From Thinopyrum elongatum (lineage: Eukaryota > Streptophyta > Magnoliopsida > Poales > Poaceae), in assembly GCA_011799875.1 (NCBI GenBank), contig CM022298.1, forward strand, positions 490,585,180-490,649,179: DNA of 64,000 nucleotides. Direction: 5' to 3'. Both the position numbers and the translations under genes were made by a program. Within the stretch, counting starts at the first letter, position 1. Each line of letters opens with the position of its first letter. Below, piece by piece: positions 33,559-44,111 of this stretch. The notes beneath the pieces are model-generated. The model saw nothing but the letters and a program-made list of their open reading frames with translations. It searched no databases and was not told the origin of the DNA.

Positions 33559-33759
33559 CTTTCGTCAAGGGTAACCGACACGTCGCATCCACCGTAACGG
33601 GTCATCGTTAAGCTATAGGGTCCAGTTTTGGATCCGATAACCCGTTAACAGCCCGGACCAATGGGGATTTTCCATGTGTAAAATTCTCATTGGCCGAAGG
33701 AAACACGTGTCATCTCGTCATTGGGTCAGATAGGCGCCTATGAAATGTTGACACGTTCG

Positions 33760-34560
33760 ACGGCCCAACACTGGCCCATTTAACTTACAAAGGCCAGCCC
33801 GTTTGACTTGGTCAAAAGCTAGCAGGCCGGCCCATGAAAAGCATGTTAATGGTCTGTTCACATATAGCCCATTTTACGGCCCGGTAACTCACGGCTTGTT
33901 AGGGCCTTCCCGAAATTGGCCCAACAACGTCATGTGGGCTGTCGAATATAACACCAGCCCATTTCACTTTCGGGCTATGTATGGCCCACGACTTCTTTCG
34001 GCCCATATGAGGCCTTTCGTATCTTTGGGCCCTTTAGTGGCCCATGGTGACTCTGGCCCATAATGAAAAGTAAATTTCTTTGTACCCATTAACGGCCCAT
34101 GATTCACATGGGCCGTTTCCAGCCCGTGTTAGCTTTCGGCCTACTGACGGCTCATACGTTCTTGGGCTCCTTTCTGGCCCTCGATTACTTTCGGCCCGTT
34201 ACTGGCATGTTCCCCTAATGGGCCAAATTTGGCCCGTGGTTAGAATCGGCCCGTTTGTGGCCTGTTAACCCATTGCGCCATCTCCAGCCCGTCCTATATT
34301 CTGGCCCATTAACGACCCATTATGCCTCTGATAGAATTAAGCCTTTGCTGTCTTCTGGCCTGTTAACGGCCTATTACCGTGCTGGATCAATACCAATTAT
34401 GCCCGTTTACGGCCCATGTGGGCCCAATTATCCGACGGCCCGAGGCCCACTGATTCTACGGCCCGTTGGAGGCCCATTTATCCGATGGCCCATAGGAGGC
34501 CCATGGATCCTACGGCCTGTAGCAGGCTCAAGGTTACCATGGTCCGTATATGGTCCATGG
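33760..34560. repeat. Array of GGCCCA/GGCCCG motifs
   Basis: More than 20 copies of GGCCCA, GGCCCG or the complement within 800 bp, often spaced 20-40 bp and separated by AT-rich words such as TTAACG. Frames seen here are an effect of the repeat, not genes. Confidence 0.8.
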
Positions 34561-34564
34561 TTGT

Positions 34565-35010
34565 TGCGGCCACTAGCAAACCAAGGAAAAAGAAGACTAG
34601 GAAATAAATAAGCCAGAAACTAACGCTAGGCTATTAAGGCGATTGCACAGAATACATCCACTGGGCATCGAAGTTCGCCACCAGTGCAAATATAGGGAAC
34701 ACCTACGCTATACAAAAATGGCTTGCTGTTTTCTTCAGCCTGTGGCTGCAAGTTAAGAACAAATTTTGTATCGCAACAAAACAAATTACAACCATAAAAC
34801 AAAAGGAAGGTTGGCATAAAAGTTAATAGTCCGGCAGATAAATGCACCACCAGAAGTTCATAAGCTCAGTTCATTTGACCTGACTGTTATGTTTTCATGT
34901 TGTATTGTCCGATGGAGCACCATAACCTTCGCCTTCATTTCTCCTAGGCTCCTGAACAACATATCAAATGTTTGATAGTCTGGTTTCAAAACCATGCATA
35001 TCTTGACAAC
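34565..35010. other. CACTA sequence between array and gene
   Basis: AT-rich, with no motif or frame I can support. It probably contains the 3' untranslated region of the minus-strand gene. Confidence 0.5.
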
Positions 35011-35011
35011 A

Positions 35012-37226
35012 TCAAACAATGGATGTCCTTGTTTCACAAAGGGTCTCTGTTAGGGAATGGACTTGTGTCTGGAGCACAGATATAACATTGTTTTGAGCTT
35101 GCATATCTTGATCATGAGCTAGTTTGGACGAGATTGCCTTAACAACCAACCGAGTATTACGCAGGAACGTGCTATTGGCACTGTTAGTGGATAGGTACTG
35201 ACCCACTGCATCAAGAGGTGACATTGCGGTTATAGTTGCCTCGTCACCTTCAGAAGGTGGCGGTTCCACCATTTGTTTCATAGCTTGCTAAAAAGTTGAG
35301 TTTTACATTAGTAGTACCAGAATAGAAGATATTAAGGAGGCAGCAAAACCAAACAAAATAGCTTTGGTCTATATATAGAACTTATTCTGGTGAAGCCGTG
35401 TAAAATATTAGTTGTATTTTACTGCAAAGTACATAATAAAACCAGGTTCCAAACATATGACCATGTACCATGGCTAATGTAGTGTCTATTTCTTCACATT
35501 GTATTGACAGCTAAGGATAAAGAGACGAAGTTTATAATACGGTAAGCATAGTATGACATCATTCATATCACAAAACAACTGAGAACAGACAAACAGGCAA
35601 TTGTAATGTTGTGTGGGCAAGTCCAGCACAGAACTAGATTACAAATCAAGATCAAAGGAACATCACTCCTCTCTTTTAAACCTTGTAAGGTGCAATGATA
35701 CGCTAAGACAATTGTGTATAAAATTGAAAAGAGTAATAGACATTGGCTGCAAACCGTGCAGTTCAATGCACAAGTCAGAGTAAGTAGTAGTTAAAAGGCA
35801 TGAGGATTAAGGACTTACAACAGCGGCTTTGACTGGTGTAGTCATGCCCTTCATCTTGCTGGTGTGACAGTCCTTGAAGATTTCCACAGCATTTGGTTCA
35901 GGTACTTTTTGGTCCTTGCGGGCTTTCCTCTGCATTTGGAACAAGTCAATATAGATCTGATAATATGGCACAGCGAAAAGAGTGAAACAACAGCTAATCA
36001 CAAGAGCCACGTCGTGTGCAATATAGCTACGAGATCCTGTCGTATGTTGGAATTTCACTTTCATACGGTTGGCCTTGTTCTTTGAATAGTTCACCTACAA
36101 GAAGATAGATTTGTGAGGCACATGCGTAAATAGGAGTTCAACATGTGATCTGATCACATATATATAACGTACGTGATACTTTGGATCAGACCAGTGTTTA
36201 ATGAGGCCTCTCCAGTCTTCATCCGATATATTTTCCACTAGAGATGTTTGGGCAAGTTCATTGCTAGCCTTGCCTTCAAAGTGAGTTTTCCTCAAGTTAT
36301 ACCGATATTGTCACTGAGCAGACTTGAAAACATGGGTGCAAGCTTGTCTGGTTGCATCATCTTGGCTATCCAACTTGAACCTCATCTGTTGAAAATTATG
36401 GGAGTCTCATTATCAGCAACCTAGAAAGTATGGGACAGAGCAAGACGATATTACTAGTTTCCATACATAACCATACTTACAGATAAATGGTCGAGGAAGG
36501 TGTTGAACTGGGTTTCGTCTTTGTCAATCCTGTACTGAATCCATGTTGGGAGGATACGTGCATGACACCTAAAGGCAACCGATGCCTCTGATACTAACTT
36601 GGCTGACTCTGTAGCATCACGTGGCCTTTTTAAACCTGCCTCAAAACGGATCTCCATTCTTCCTCCTCTAGACTTAGTTAACCTATCGAGCATTATCCCT
36701 GATGTTTGTTTCCTCTTGCGCCTAGGTGCTAGTCCAACAACGAACATAGGAAGTGTTAGTGTACATCAAACTGTGAGACTACATATAAAGAAGCATGCAA
36801 CTGTAACTTGACTCCAGCAACTATCTTCTTGCTGTTGAAGCTCACAAGGTTCATCTGATATTGCCAACTCGTCTTGTGTCAAGAGTGTTTCGGAAGTAGT
36901 GTCAGGTGGCAAGGGAGCTTGGGAACATGCTGCTAGCTGAGTTGACAAATGAGTAACTCGTGCAGCTGGTGGTACTGTGGAAGGTGTTGCAACAACTAGG
37001 GTTGTCGCTGCTTGTTTGGTGGCAGCTATTAGTTTCTGTTTGCCTTGTTTTGCAGCTCATGTAGCACGAGGTACTGCATTTGTACAATTTTCCGGTGGAC
37101 TTTGACCTTCTATTGCACCATCAGTACCAGCAGAATCTGCATAATTCTTCCGCTTCCGTTTCCGTGTGTCCTCAGTACTAACACCATCCCCTGCCATTCT
37201 GCGTTCCTTCCTCTTTCTCTGTGCCA
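35012..37226 (-). pseudogene. CACTA-encoded Ptta/En/Spm-type protein (TNP1/TnpA-like), spliced
   Basis: Exons on the minus strand: about 37226-36803 (KRKRKNYADSAG, Thr/Ala-rich), 36728-36481 (KRKQTSGIMLDRLTKSRGG, then ILPTWIQYR; donor GTAAGTATGG), about 36390-36174 (ISDEDWRGLIKHWSDPKY), 36094-36011 (NYSKNKANRMKVKFQHTTGS), 35929-35819 (AVEIFKDCHTSKMKGMTTPV; donor GTAAGTCC) and about 35286-35012 (coiled-coil-like LQTQVHSLTETLCE). Order and motifs match the plant transposase (Ptta/En/Spm) family, whose members bind subterminal repeats. In-frame TGA codons at 37057-37059 and 36311-36313 make this copy a pseudogene. Exon ends marked about are estimates. Confidence 0.75.
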
Positions 37227-39536
37227 TGTCAAGTCAAGCCGACAAGAAAAAGGAATAAACATTTAGTTCTTCAGAACAAATTGATGCGTGATACAGACGA
37301 ACTGAACTTTCATGTTAGACAACCACATGATAGGAGGATGTAATATGTACGAAAAACAAGATGGCATGAGATAATCAGAACTATGATGTGTAAACTAAGC
37401 AGAAGGCATTTCAATAAATTAGAAGCGATGCAATGGAAGGTAGACACCATATGAAAGATGCTACAAATATCGCTCTGCCAAGTTAACAGTGTCTCGTCAT
37501 AACTGTCATTTAAACAAATGTGAAGCATTACAAGAAATAAATCAGATGCAAACAACATCACACTACCAAGTTAAAGGTCTCTCATCATTAGTGCCATTGC
37601 ATATTCACAACTTATGATGTGTAAACTAAGTAGAAGGCATTTCAACAAATTAGAAGCAATGAAAGCTAGACACCATATGTAGGACGCAACGAATATCACT
37701 CTACCAAGTTAAAATTGTCTTGTCATTAGTGCCATTTCAACAAATTAGTAGTACAAGCTAGAAAATGATGCGAGATGTAAACTATATCAGACTCCCAAGT
37801 TAAACGTGTCTTGTGAAAAGTGATTGTTGCAGGTTACACAACAGTAGTACTTTGATGTAAGAACATGGTGTGATAGATAGATATTGTATGTTCCAGAAAC
37901 AGGAACACGTGTCTTATTCACAAGTATAATGTGTAAAGTAAGCAGATGGAATTCAACAAAATTAGAAGCAATACAAGCTAGACATCATACATAACATGCA
38001 ACCAAATATAACAGTGCCATGTTAGAGGGAGCACCTGTGATGGTGGACAAGGGGGGACGTGCTCCTCATCAACACAGCTACGTTGAGTGTCTATGCATGT
38101 GTTGTCTTCCAAATCTTGTTTGGGGGATGGCGGAGTAGAATGTGTAGAGGCCCTCCATTTGGAAGGAGCACCTTTATCCACTGCCTTGCTAATTTTCTTC
38201 TGCTTTATTGATTTTGCATTGTCAAGTCAAACCGGCAAGAAAAAGCAATAAAATTCACTCTTCAGAACTCATTCATGCATGATACTGACAATTACTACCT
38301 TGATTTAAGGCAAACAAATGATACGAGGATGGAATATGTACGAAAAATAGGATGGCATGGCATATTCACAACTATTTGTGTAAACTAAGCAGAAGTAATT
38401 TAATCAAATTACAAGCAATACAAGCTAGACACCTTAGGCAACATGCAAGACAATATCACACTGCCAAGCTAGAGAAAGCACCTGGGATGCCGGTTTCGCC
38501 GGAAGACCGCTATCAGTCCCTGCCTTATTTTTTTCCTTCCTCTTTCTTAATTGGATTGCCTTGTCAAGTCAAACCAATAAGAAAAATGAATAAAAATTTG
38601 CTTTTCAGAACTCATTGATGCAGGATGCTGACGAGCACTACTTTAATGTAAGGCGACCTCATGATAGGACGATTGAATGTGTAAGAAAAAAGGACAGCAT
38701 TGCATATTCACAGCTATGATGTGTAAACTAAGCAGAAGGCATTTCAACAAATTAGAAGCAATGAAAGCTAGACACCATATGAAAGATGCAATGAATATCA
38801 CTCTACCAAGTTAAAACTGTCTCGTCATAAGTGCCATTTCAACAAATTAGAAGTAGTACAAGCTAGAAAAGAATGCGAGATGTAACCTATATCACACTCC
38901 CAAGTTAAACGTGTCTTATGATAAGTGATTGTTGCAGGTTACACAACAGTAGTACTTTGATGTAAGAACATGCTGTGATAGACAGATATTGTATGTTCTA
39001 GAAGCAGGAACACGTGTCTTATTCACAAGTATAATGTGTAAAGTAAGTAGATGGAATTCAACAAAATTAGAAGCAATAAAATCTAGACATCATACATAAC
39101 ATGCAACCACATATAACAGTGCCAAGTTAGAGGGAGCACCAGTGATGGTGCACTAGGGGAGACGTGCTCATCATCAACACAGCTACGTTGAGTGTCTATG
39201 CATGTGTTATCTTGGAAATCTTCTTGCGGGGTGGCGGAGTAGAATCTGTAGAGGCCCTCCATTTGGAAGGAGCGCCTTCATCCACTGCCTTGCTAATTTC
39301 CTTCCGCTTTATTGATTTTGAATTGTTAAGTAAAACCAACAAGAAAAAGCAATAAAATTCACTCTTCGGAACTCATTCATGCATGATACTGACAATCACT
39401 ACTTTGATGTAAGGCAAACACATGATACCAGGATGGAATATGTATGAAAAACAGGACGGCATGGCATATTCACAACTATTTGTGTAAACTAAGCAAAAGC
39501 CATTTCAACAAATAAGAAGCAATGCAAGCTAGACAC
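37227..39536 (-). repeat. Tandemly duplicated 5' exons and introns of the CACTA gene
   Basis: The stretch starting GTCAAGTCAAACC recurs at about 37228, 38220, 38561 and 39327, each time followed by TCAGAACTCAT-like, ATGATA and GGATGGAATATGT words. An exon-like piece (SKWRASTHSTPPSPKQDLED on the minus strand) occurs at about 38037-38220 and again, altered, at 39135-39325; a reduced piece lies at 38480-38560. The N-terminal part of the gene has been repeatedly duplicated. Confidence 0.7.
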
Positions 39537-41217
39537 TGTAACACCCTGGTTTTCGCTCCCTGTTTTTTTTTCTTTTGCGGGATTTGACTCCCGTCTTTTT
39601 TCTCGATATTGTCGGATTTTCTCTCGCTCTTGGGTATATGAAGATGGTCATTTAACCTTGCCTCCCCTATCCAACCAGAGATTCCCTCCAGTTCAACCTT
39701 GCCACCTAAGATTTATTGTCAGGGTTTTACCGTCGAGACCCTACCTTCCGAGTTGCCGGAAGGGAAACCCTGATTTCTTCCGTTACAAAGGAACCACAAT
39801 TTCCTTTGATCTGTTGTCTCCGAAACTTTTCCCAGTGATCATCCTATCGTTGTAAACCCTGGATATGCAAAAATATTGCCAAGTCATTTGCAATATTTTT
39901 CATTTATAATTAATTCCTTTTTCTACCAGTTAAAGGAATTAAATCCAGGAAAATATCTATCCATCTCCAAAGTTCATGAAAACTTGTGGAGATATTCTTT
40001 GTGATCATATTGAGCTCCCATAAAAATATTGGCCATAATTAAATAAGGGAAATTGCATTTTCCTATTTAATGCCAATATTGCATTTTGGGCAGTTTCTAA
40101 AGGAACTACCATTTTGGTAGCCAGGAAAAATCCCAAATAAATTGTGGAGCTTATCCTATCCATATCTTCACCATTTCCATCAATATCCAAGTCCCAAAGT
40201 TCAAAGGTTGAGCACAGCATCAATTTGTAAATTTTGTTCAGATTTCAGTTTGCAAAGGAAGTGCTTGAACCCTTGATCTATTTGTGCTGAATTTTTTCAT
40301 GGCGGTTAAAATTGATAAATCACTCATGGAAACCAAAAATCAGCTCAATTCATCCATCCATTCATCCCCAGAAATTTTCTCAAGTTTATGTCTATTTGAA
40401 AGCTCTGTGAAGGAAGTACCACTTTGGCATTTCCAAATGAGCTGAAATTTTACCAGTATGTTCGTATGTCCAAATCATCACTCTACACCAAAATTCAGCA
40501 CATTTCATCAAACCATTTGAGCACAGCTCCAACTTTCTCATTTTTGTCCAGTAGGGCACTTGGTGAAGGAAGTGTGTGCAAATCTTGTCCAAATGCCTTC
40601 AAATTTTACCAGCATCTAGTACTTCCTACCACATAACACTGTGACAAAGTTTCAGTTCCATATCACTATCCATTTCTCCACAAAATGTCAGCCAAGTTTG
40701 CTGTTAAAACCTTGTTCAGCAAGGTTCACTCACCTCAGAGCCACCTAGTTGGTTCTAGCCACTTCCCTCATCTATTTGAGTAGTGATCTACCTGTTTGAC
40801 AAGGTGTGACGAGCAGACGTGCTCCAGAGCATGTGGCACCCATGGTGAACACGCAATGTCCATGCAGAAACGGCGCTCTGCGCCTCTGTCGTCTTCGTGC
40901 CGTCACCTCCGGCCGGCCCTCGCTTGTTTGAGCATGTCTAGCGGCTCCGCGGCATCCACCTGCTCCTCTCCAGACCCTTCTCCCCCCCTATCGTCCTCCT
41001 CGCACCACGACAGTCACCGCCACGGTACTGCTCGCTCGTGAACTTCGTCGTCTTCCTCCTGTCACCTCTCTCCCTTGGCCTCTTCTTCCCCCGAGCTGTC
41101 CCCCCCCTCTGTTGAACATCAGGTCGGCACCGCTCTTCGCACGCCACTTCGCCGAAGCTCCAGTGCGGAGATAAGGATGCCACGACGGCCATCCTCATGC
41201 GTTCGTCGCTGGCCGCC

Positions 41218-41225
41218 TATATAAG
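41218..41225 (+). promoter_or_regulatory. TATA box of C first LTR
   Basis: TATATAAG in GCCTATATAAGCCGC, the same in the second LTR at 48801-48808. C-rich sequence follows, as after the TATA of A. Confidence 0.7.
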
Positions 41226-42404
41226 CCGCTACCCCGCGCCATCCCGAGCTCACACCACTCCTTCCCCTCTCCCCAGAATCCCCAGTCCCGAGCCTCGAGC
41301 TCCCGTGCCGAATTGCTCCACCACGGCCGCCATTGCCGCCACGGCAATTGCTCGGCCTCGCCTAAATTCGCTTCATTCCTGCCCCCGTAGCTCCACCTAG
41401 CCGCTGTAGTAGATCCCTACCCCCACCACTATGCTCTCCCCGCCTCCATTCTGCCCGGGGACAACCGTGGCTTCGGCCTCGAGCTCGCCACTGTCACCCG
41501 TCTCCACCTGCCGTCCGGCCACCACAGTTCCTCCCCGCCTCCACCGCGGGTGCCTACGAACTCATCTCGGAGCTCCACGTCCATCCCCGTCGTCTTCGCG
41601 GGTCCTCGGCCACCGGAGCCTCGAGCCCGAGTTCGCCGGAGCCACCGTCCGCCTCCCACTCCCGTCCGGGCGCCACAGTGCACCCCTGCCCTTGCTGTGG
41701 GTACGTGCGGGTGCGCCGGCGAGTGCTGCATTCGGCCCGCCCCTCGCCCAGCCCTCTCGAGCCCCACGGCCACCGGAACCTACGCCGGTCGGCGCTCCTC
41801 TGTCTCTGTTCGGAGGAAGAAGAAGGTGGACGGGAGGAGGAGAGAGAAGGCGATGTGGGGCCCGGCTGTCAGCGGCTGTGGGCCGGCCAGCGTGGATAAG
41901 TGGCGACGCCCACGCCAGAAATACGTCTTCACCACTGGAAGACGTATTCTCTCTGAATGCACGACCAGCCGCGCTGCCAGGGACCCGGTTGTGAATATTT
42001 CTTTTACAAAAAGGTCCCTGGACGACAAACACTTATATCTTTTTGCCCGTAACTCCAATCGAGGTGAAACCAACGCCCACGTCTTCGTCTCGTCGAGCCC
42101 GTTCTGTTGGTGTCATTTTCAAAAGGTTGCCACACAATGAAAATGACCATTTTGCCCTTGCTCTAAAACAGCCCCCTCCGAGAGAGAACCGTTCTGGCGA
42201 ATTCTCCCGCGGACTCACCGCACTTCTTCCCGGAGTATTCTTCGACCCCAGGCAAGCCGACCATCTGTTATATGCCCTAAAGCATTGCTCTGTGATATTT
42301 CTTGCATGTTTAAATTAATATGCTTGTGCTTGTCTGTCTAGTAGTGAGCTGTATGTGACTCTGACGAACCCTTGCTTGCACTTTCGTCGGTGACGGCACC
42401 ACGC

Positions 42405-42650
42405 CTGTGTTCTGAGCTGTTTCCGGCCGTCCGGGGTGGATGCCGACTTTTATTTCTCTTGTCAGCAACTGTCCATGTTCTGAGCTGCTTTTTGGCCGTC
42501 TCGGGCAGCTGTTGAATTTCTTTCCGTAGCAGTGACCCTATGCTCTGAGCTGTTTCTCGGCCGTCTTAGGGAGCTGCTACATTCTTCTTATCAACACCGT
42601 CTCATGCTCTGAGCTGCTTTCCAGCCGTCTTGAGCCGGGGTTGAGTTATT
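42405..42650 (+). repeat. Fourfold ~65-bp repeat in C LTR
   Basis: Units start near 42409, 42476, 42540 and 42605. Each has TCTGAGCTGYTT followed by GGCCGTC or AGCCGTC. The second LTR has the same four units (about 49993-50225), so they pre-date this insertion. Confidence 0.8.
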
Positions 42651-44099
42651 CCGGTAATGTCCCAGATCTGAGTTGTAAAGACCGTTCTGGTGGCTACTTG
42701 TTTCTTTGTCGGTTTTGTGCAAGGGTTCCGATGGTCATAACTTACAGCTCGAACTTGTAAAGTGATAACTTACCATTTAAATCTTGTTTCACTAAGGACC
42801 TGTCGTGATATCATACGGAGATAGTGGTTGTGTTTATGCAACTATTACCTCATACATAGTTATCACCAGGTTAAGTTATTGTGATGAATCACTAAGCTTG
42901 CTAAATGAACTTAGTCGATTGATCTAGAATCACCTGTCCAGGCTTATTCGTGCAACCACATTTGCCGGTATGGGACGGCCTTGACTTGGTCTGATCGCAT
43001 GCTCTTTTATCGATACCACCAACTAGGGAAGGTTATGCGTGCGCGCTGCCCTGGCCCGGTAGGCGACGATAACCTTGTGAGCCCAGTTGAGTTATTTGCC
43101 GGCGTCCCCGTTTGGGACAGTTTAGTTTGGCCACGACGGTGGCAGGCGTCACGAGGTGACACAGGGGCCACCCAGGACATGACCCTGGGAGGGTATGATT
43201 GTCGGTGGTACGGTAGAGGAGTCACGGGTCAGGCAGGTTTCGTTGGAGCAACGCTGGTCCACCCGAATGGGATCACGATGTCAGTGCTCCATAGTGTGGG
43301 TAAAGTGCGCAACCTCTGCAGAGTGTAAAATCTATTCGAATACCCGCGTCCACCCTATTGGACAGCCCGTCCAGACCTCGCTAGGTGGTCAACCGTAATG
43401 ATGACAATAATGGTAGAAGAACCTGTCCTACATAGACATCAGATGTTGTCAGAGATATGGTATGTTAGCCATGGGATGGCTATGGAAGCGATGGTCAGAT
43501 GACCGAAAGACTTGGATTGGAATTTGGATCGGATTCAGATTGGATCATGAGATTATTCGGAGTATGGATTATTTACTTGATATGCTTTACTTTACTGCAT
43601 TTTTCCTTAGTAGTTATCTTGCTGGATAAACCTGTTATGACTGATAGTTAATCTTGCTAGATAGGTATACTATGCCATGTCATGATAATTAATGTTACTC
43701 TAATAACTAATACATGCTTGAATGCCATGTATTGCATTGCTTGGTGTATATGTTAGTTTGGTTTGCTTGCGAGTACATTCAAAAGTACTCAGCGGCCTTC
43801 AATGTGGCCAGGTTCACATAAGGATTCGTCGTCGAGGAGCCGGAGTGTTCGCAGGCTAGGAGAGTAACCCAGTCAGATCCCTGTGGATTGGAGCCGCACC
43901 AAGACCAAGTTGCCTTAGATAGAGCTTTTTCCGCTGCCGTCATTATTGTAATATATCATGTAAGAGTTATATATCCATTAATAGAAATGCCGGTGTTCAT
44001 GATACTTGTTGTAAACGCGCATGCCAGAGTGATTTCCTGGGCTGGTATGCGTGGCGACCGTCTGGCTACAGTGGTATTCAGGCGGGGCGCCAAAACGGA

Positions 44100-44111
44100 T
44101 GGTATCAGAGT
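44100..44111 (+). other. Primer binding site of C, first copy
   Basis: TGGTATCAGAGT, iMet type with the last base changed. The second copy at 51683-51694 reads TGGTATCAGAGC. Confidence 0.8.

Larger units (their letters stand above)
33354..39536 (-). mobile_element. CACTA (En/Spm-type) DNA transposon, one end
   Basis: Starts CACTACAAAAAAATACAC inside B1 RNase H. Inside it are subterminal inverted copies of CACTTCCRTGAYGA, a zone of GGCCCA motifs and an intron-containing gene on the minus strand with the Ptta/En/Spm plant transposase region. The transposase proper (TNPD/TNP2 type) is not seen. Element C interrupts it at 39537, and the other terminus lies beyond the window. The 3-bp target duplication cannot be checked. 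Confidence 0.88.
39537..44094 (+). repeat. Element C first LTR
   Basis: 4558 bp. TATA box TATATAAG at 41218-41225, followed by a GC-rich stretch. The donor-like CAG|GCAAGCC is at 42249-42258. A fourfold repeat of about 65 bp with CTGAGCTG and GGCCGTC lies at about 42405-42650. The block 42928-43400 matches A (725-1210) closely. The hairpin is at 43771-43790. Confidence 0.93.

Noticed and set aside
33803..34611. ORFs across the GGCCCA array
   Set aside because: They follow from the short repeat; the translation is Pro/Gly/Ser-rich and shows no domain.
41429..42140. ORFs of 110-196 aa in the GC-rich part of C LTRs (also 49012-49671)
   Set aside because: Same composition effect, present on both strands, no recognisable domain, and changed between the two LTR copies.
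42172..42251. Third instance of the LTR mini-gene in C
   Set aside because: The acceptor and GC-type donor exist, but the phase and composition do not agree with A and D and no clear second exon follows.
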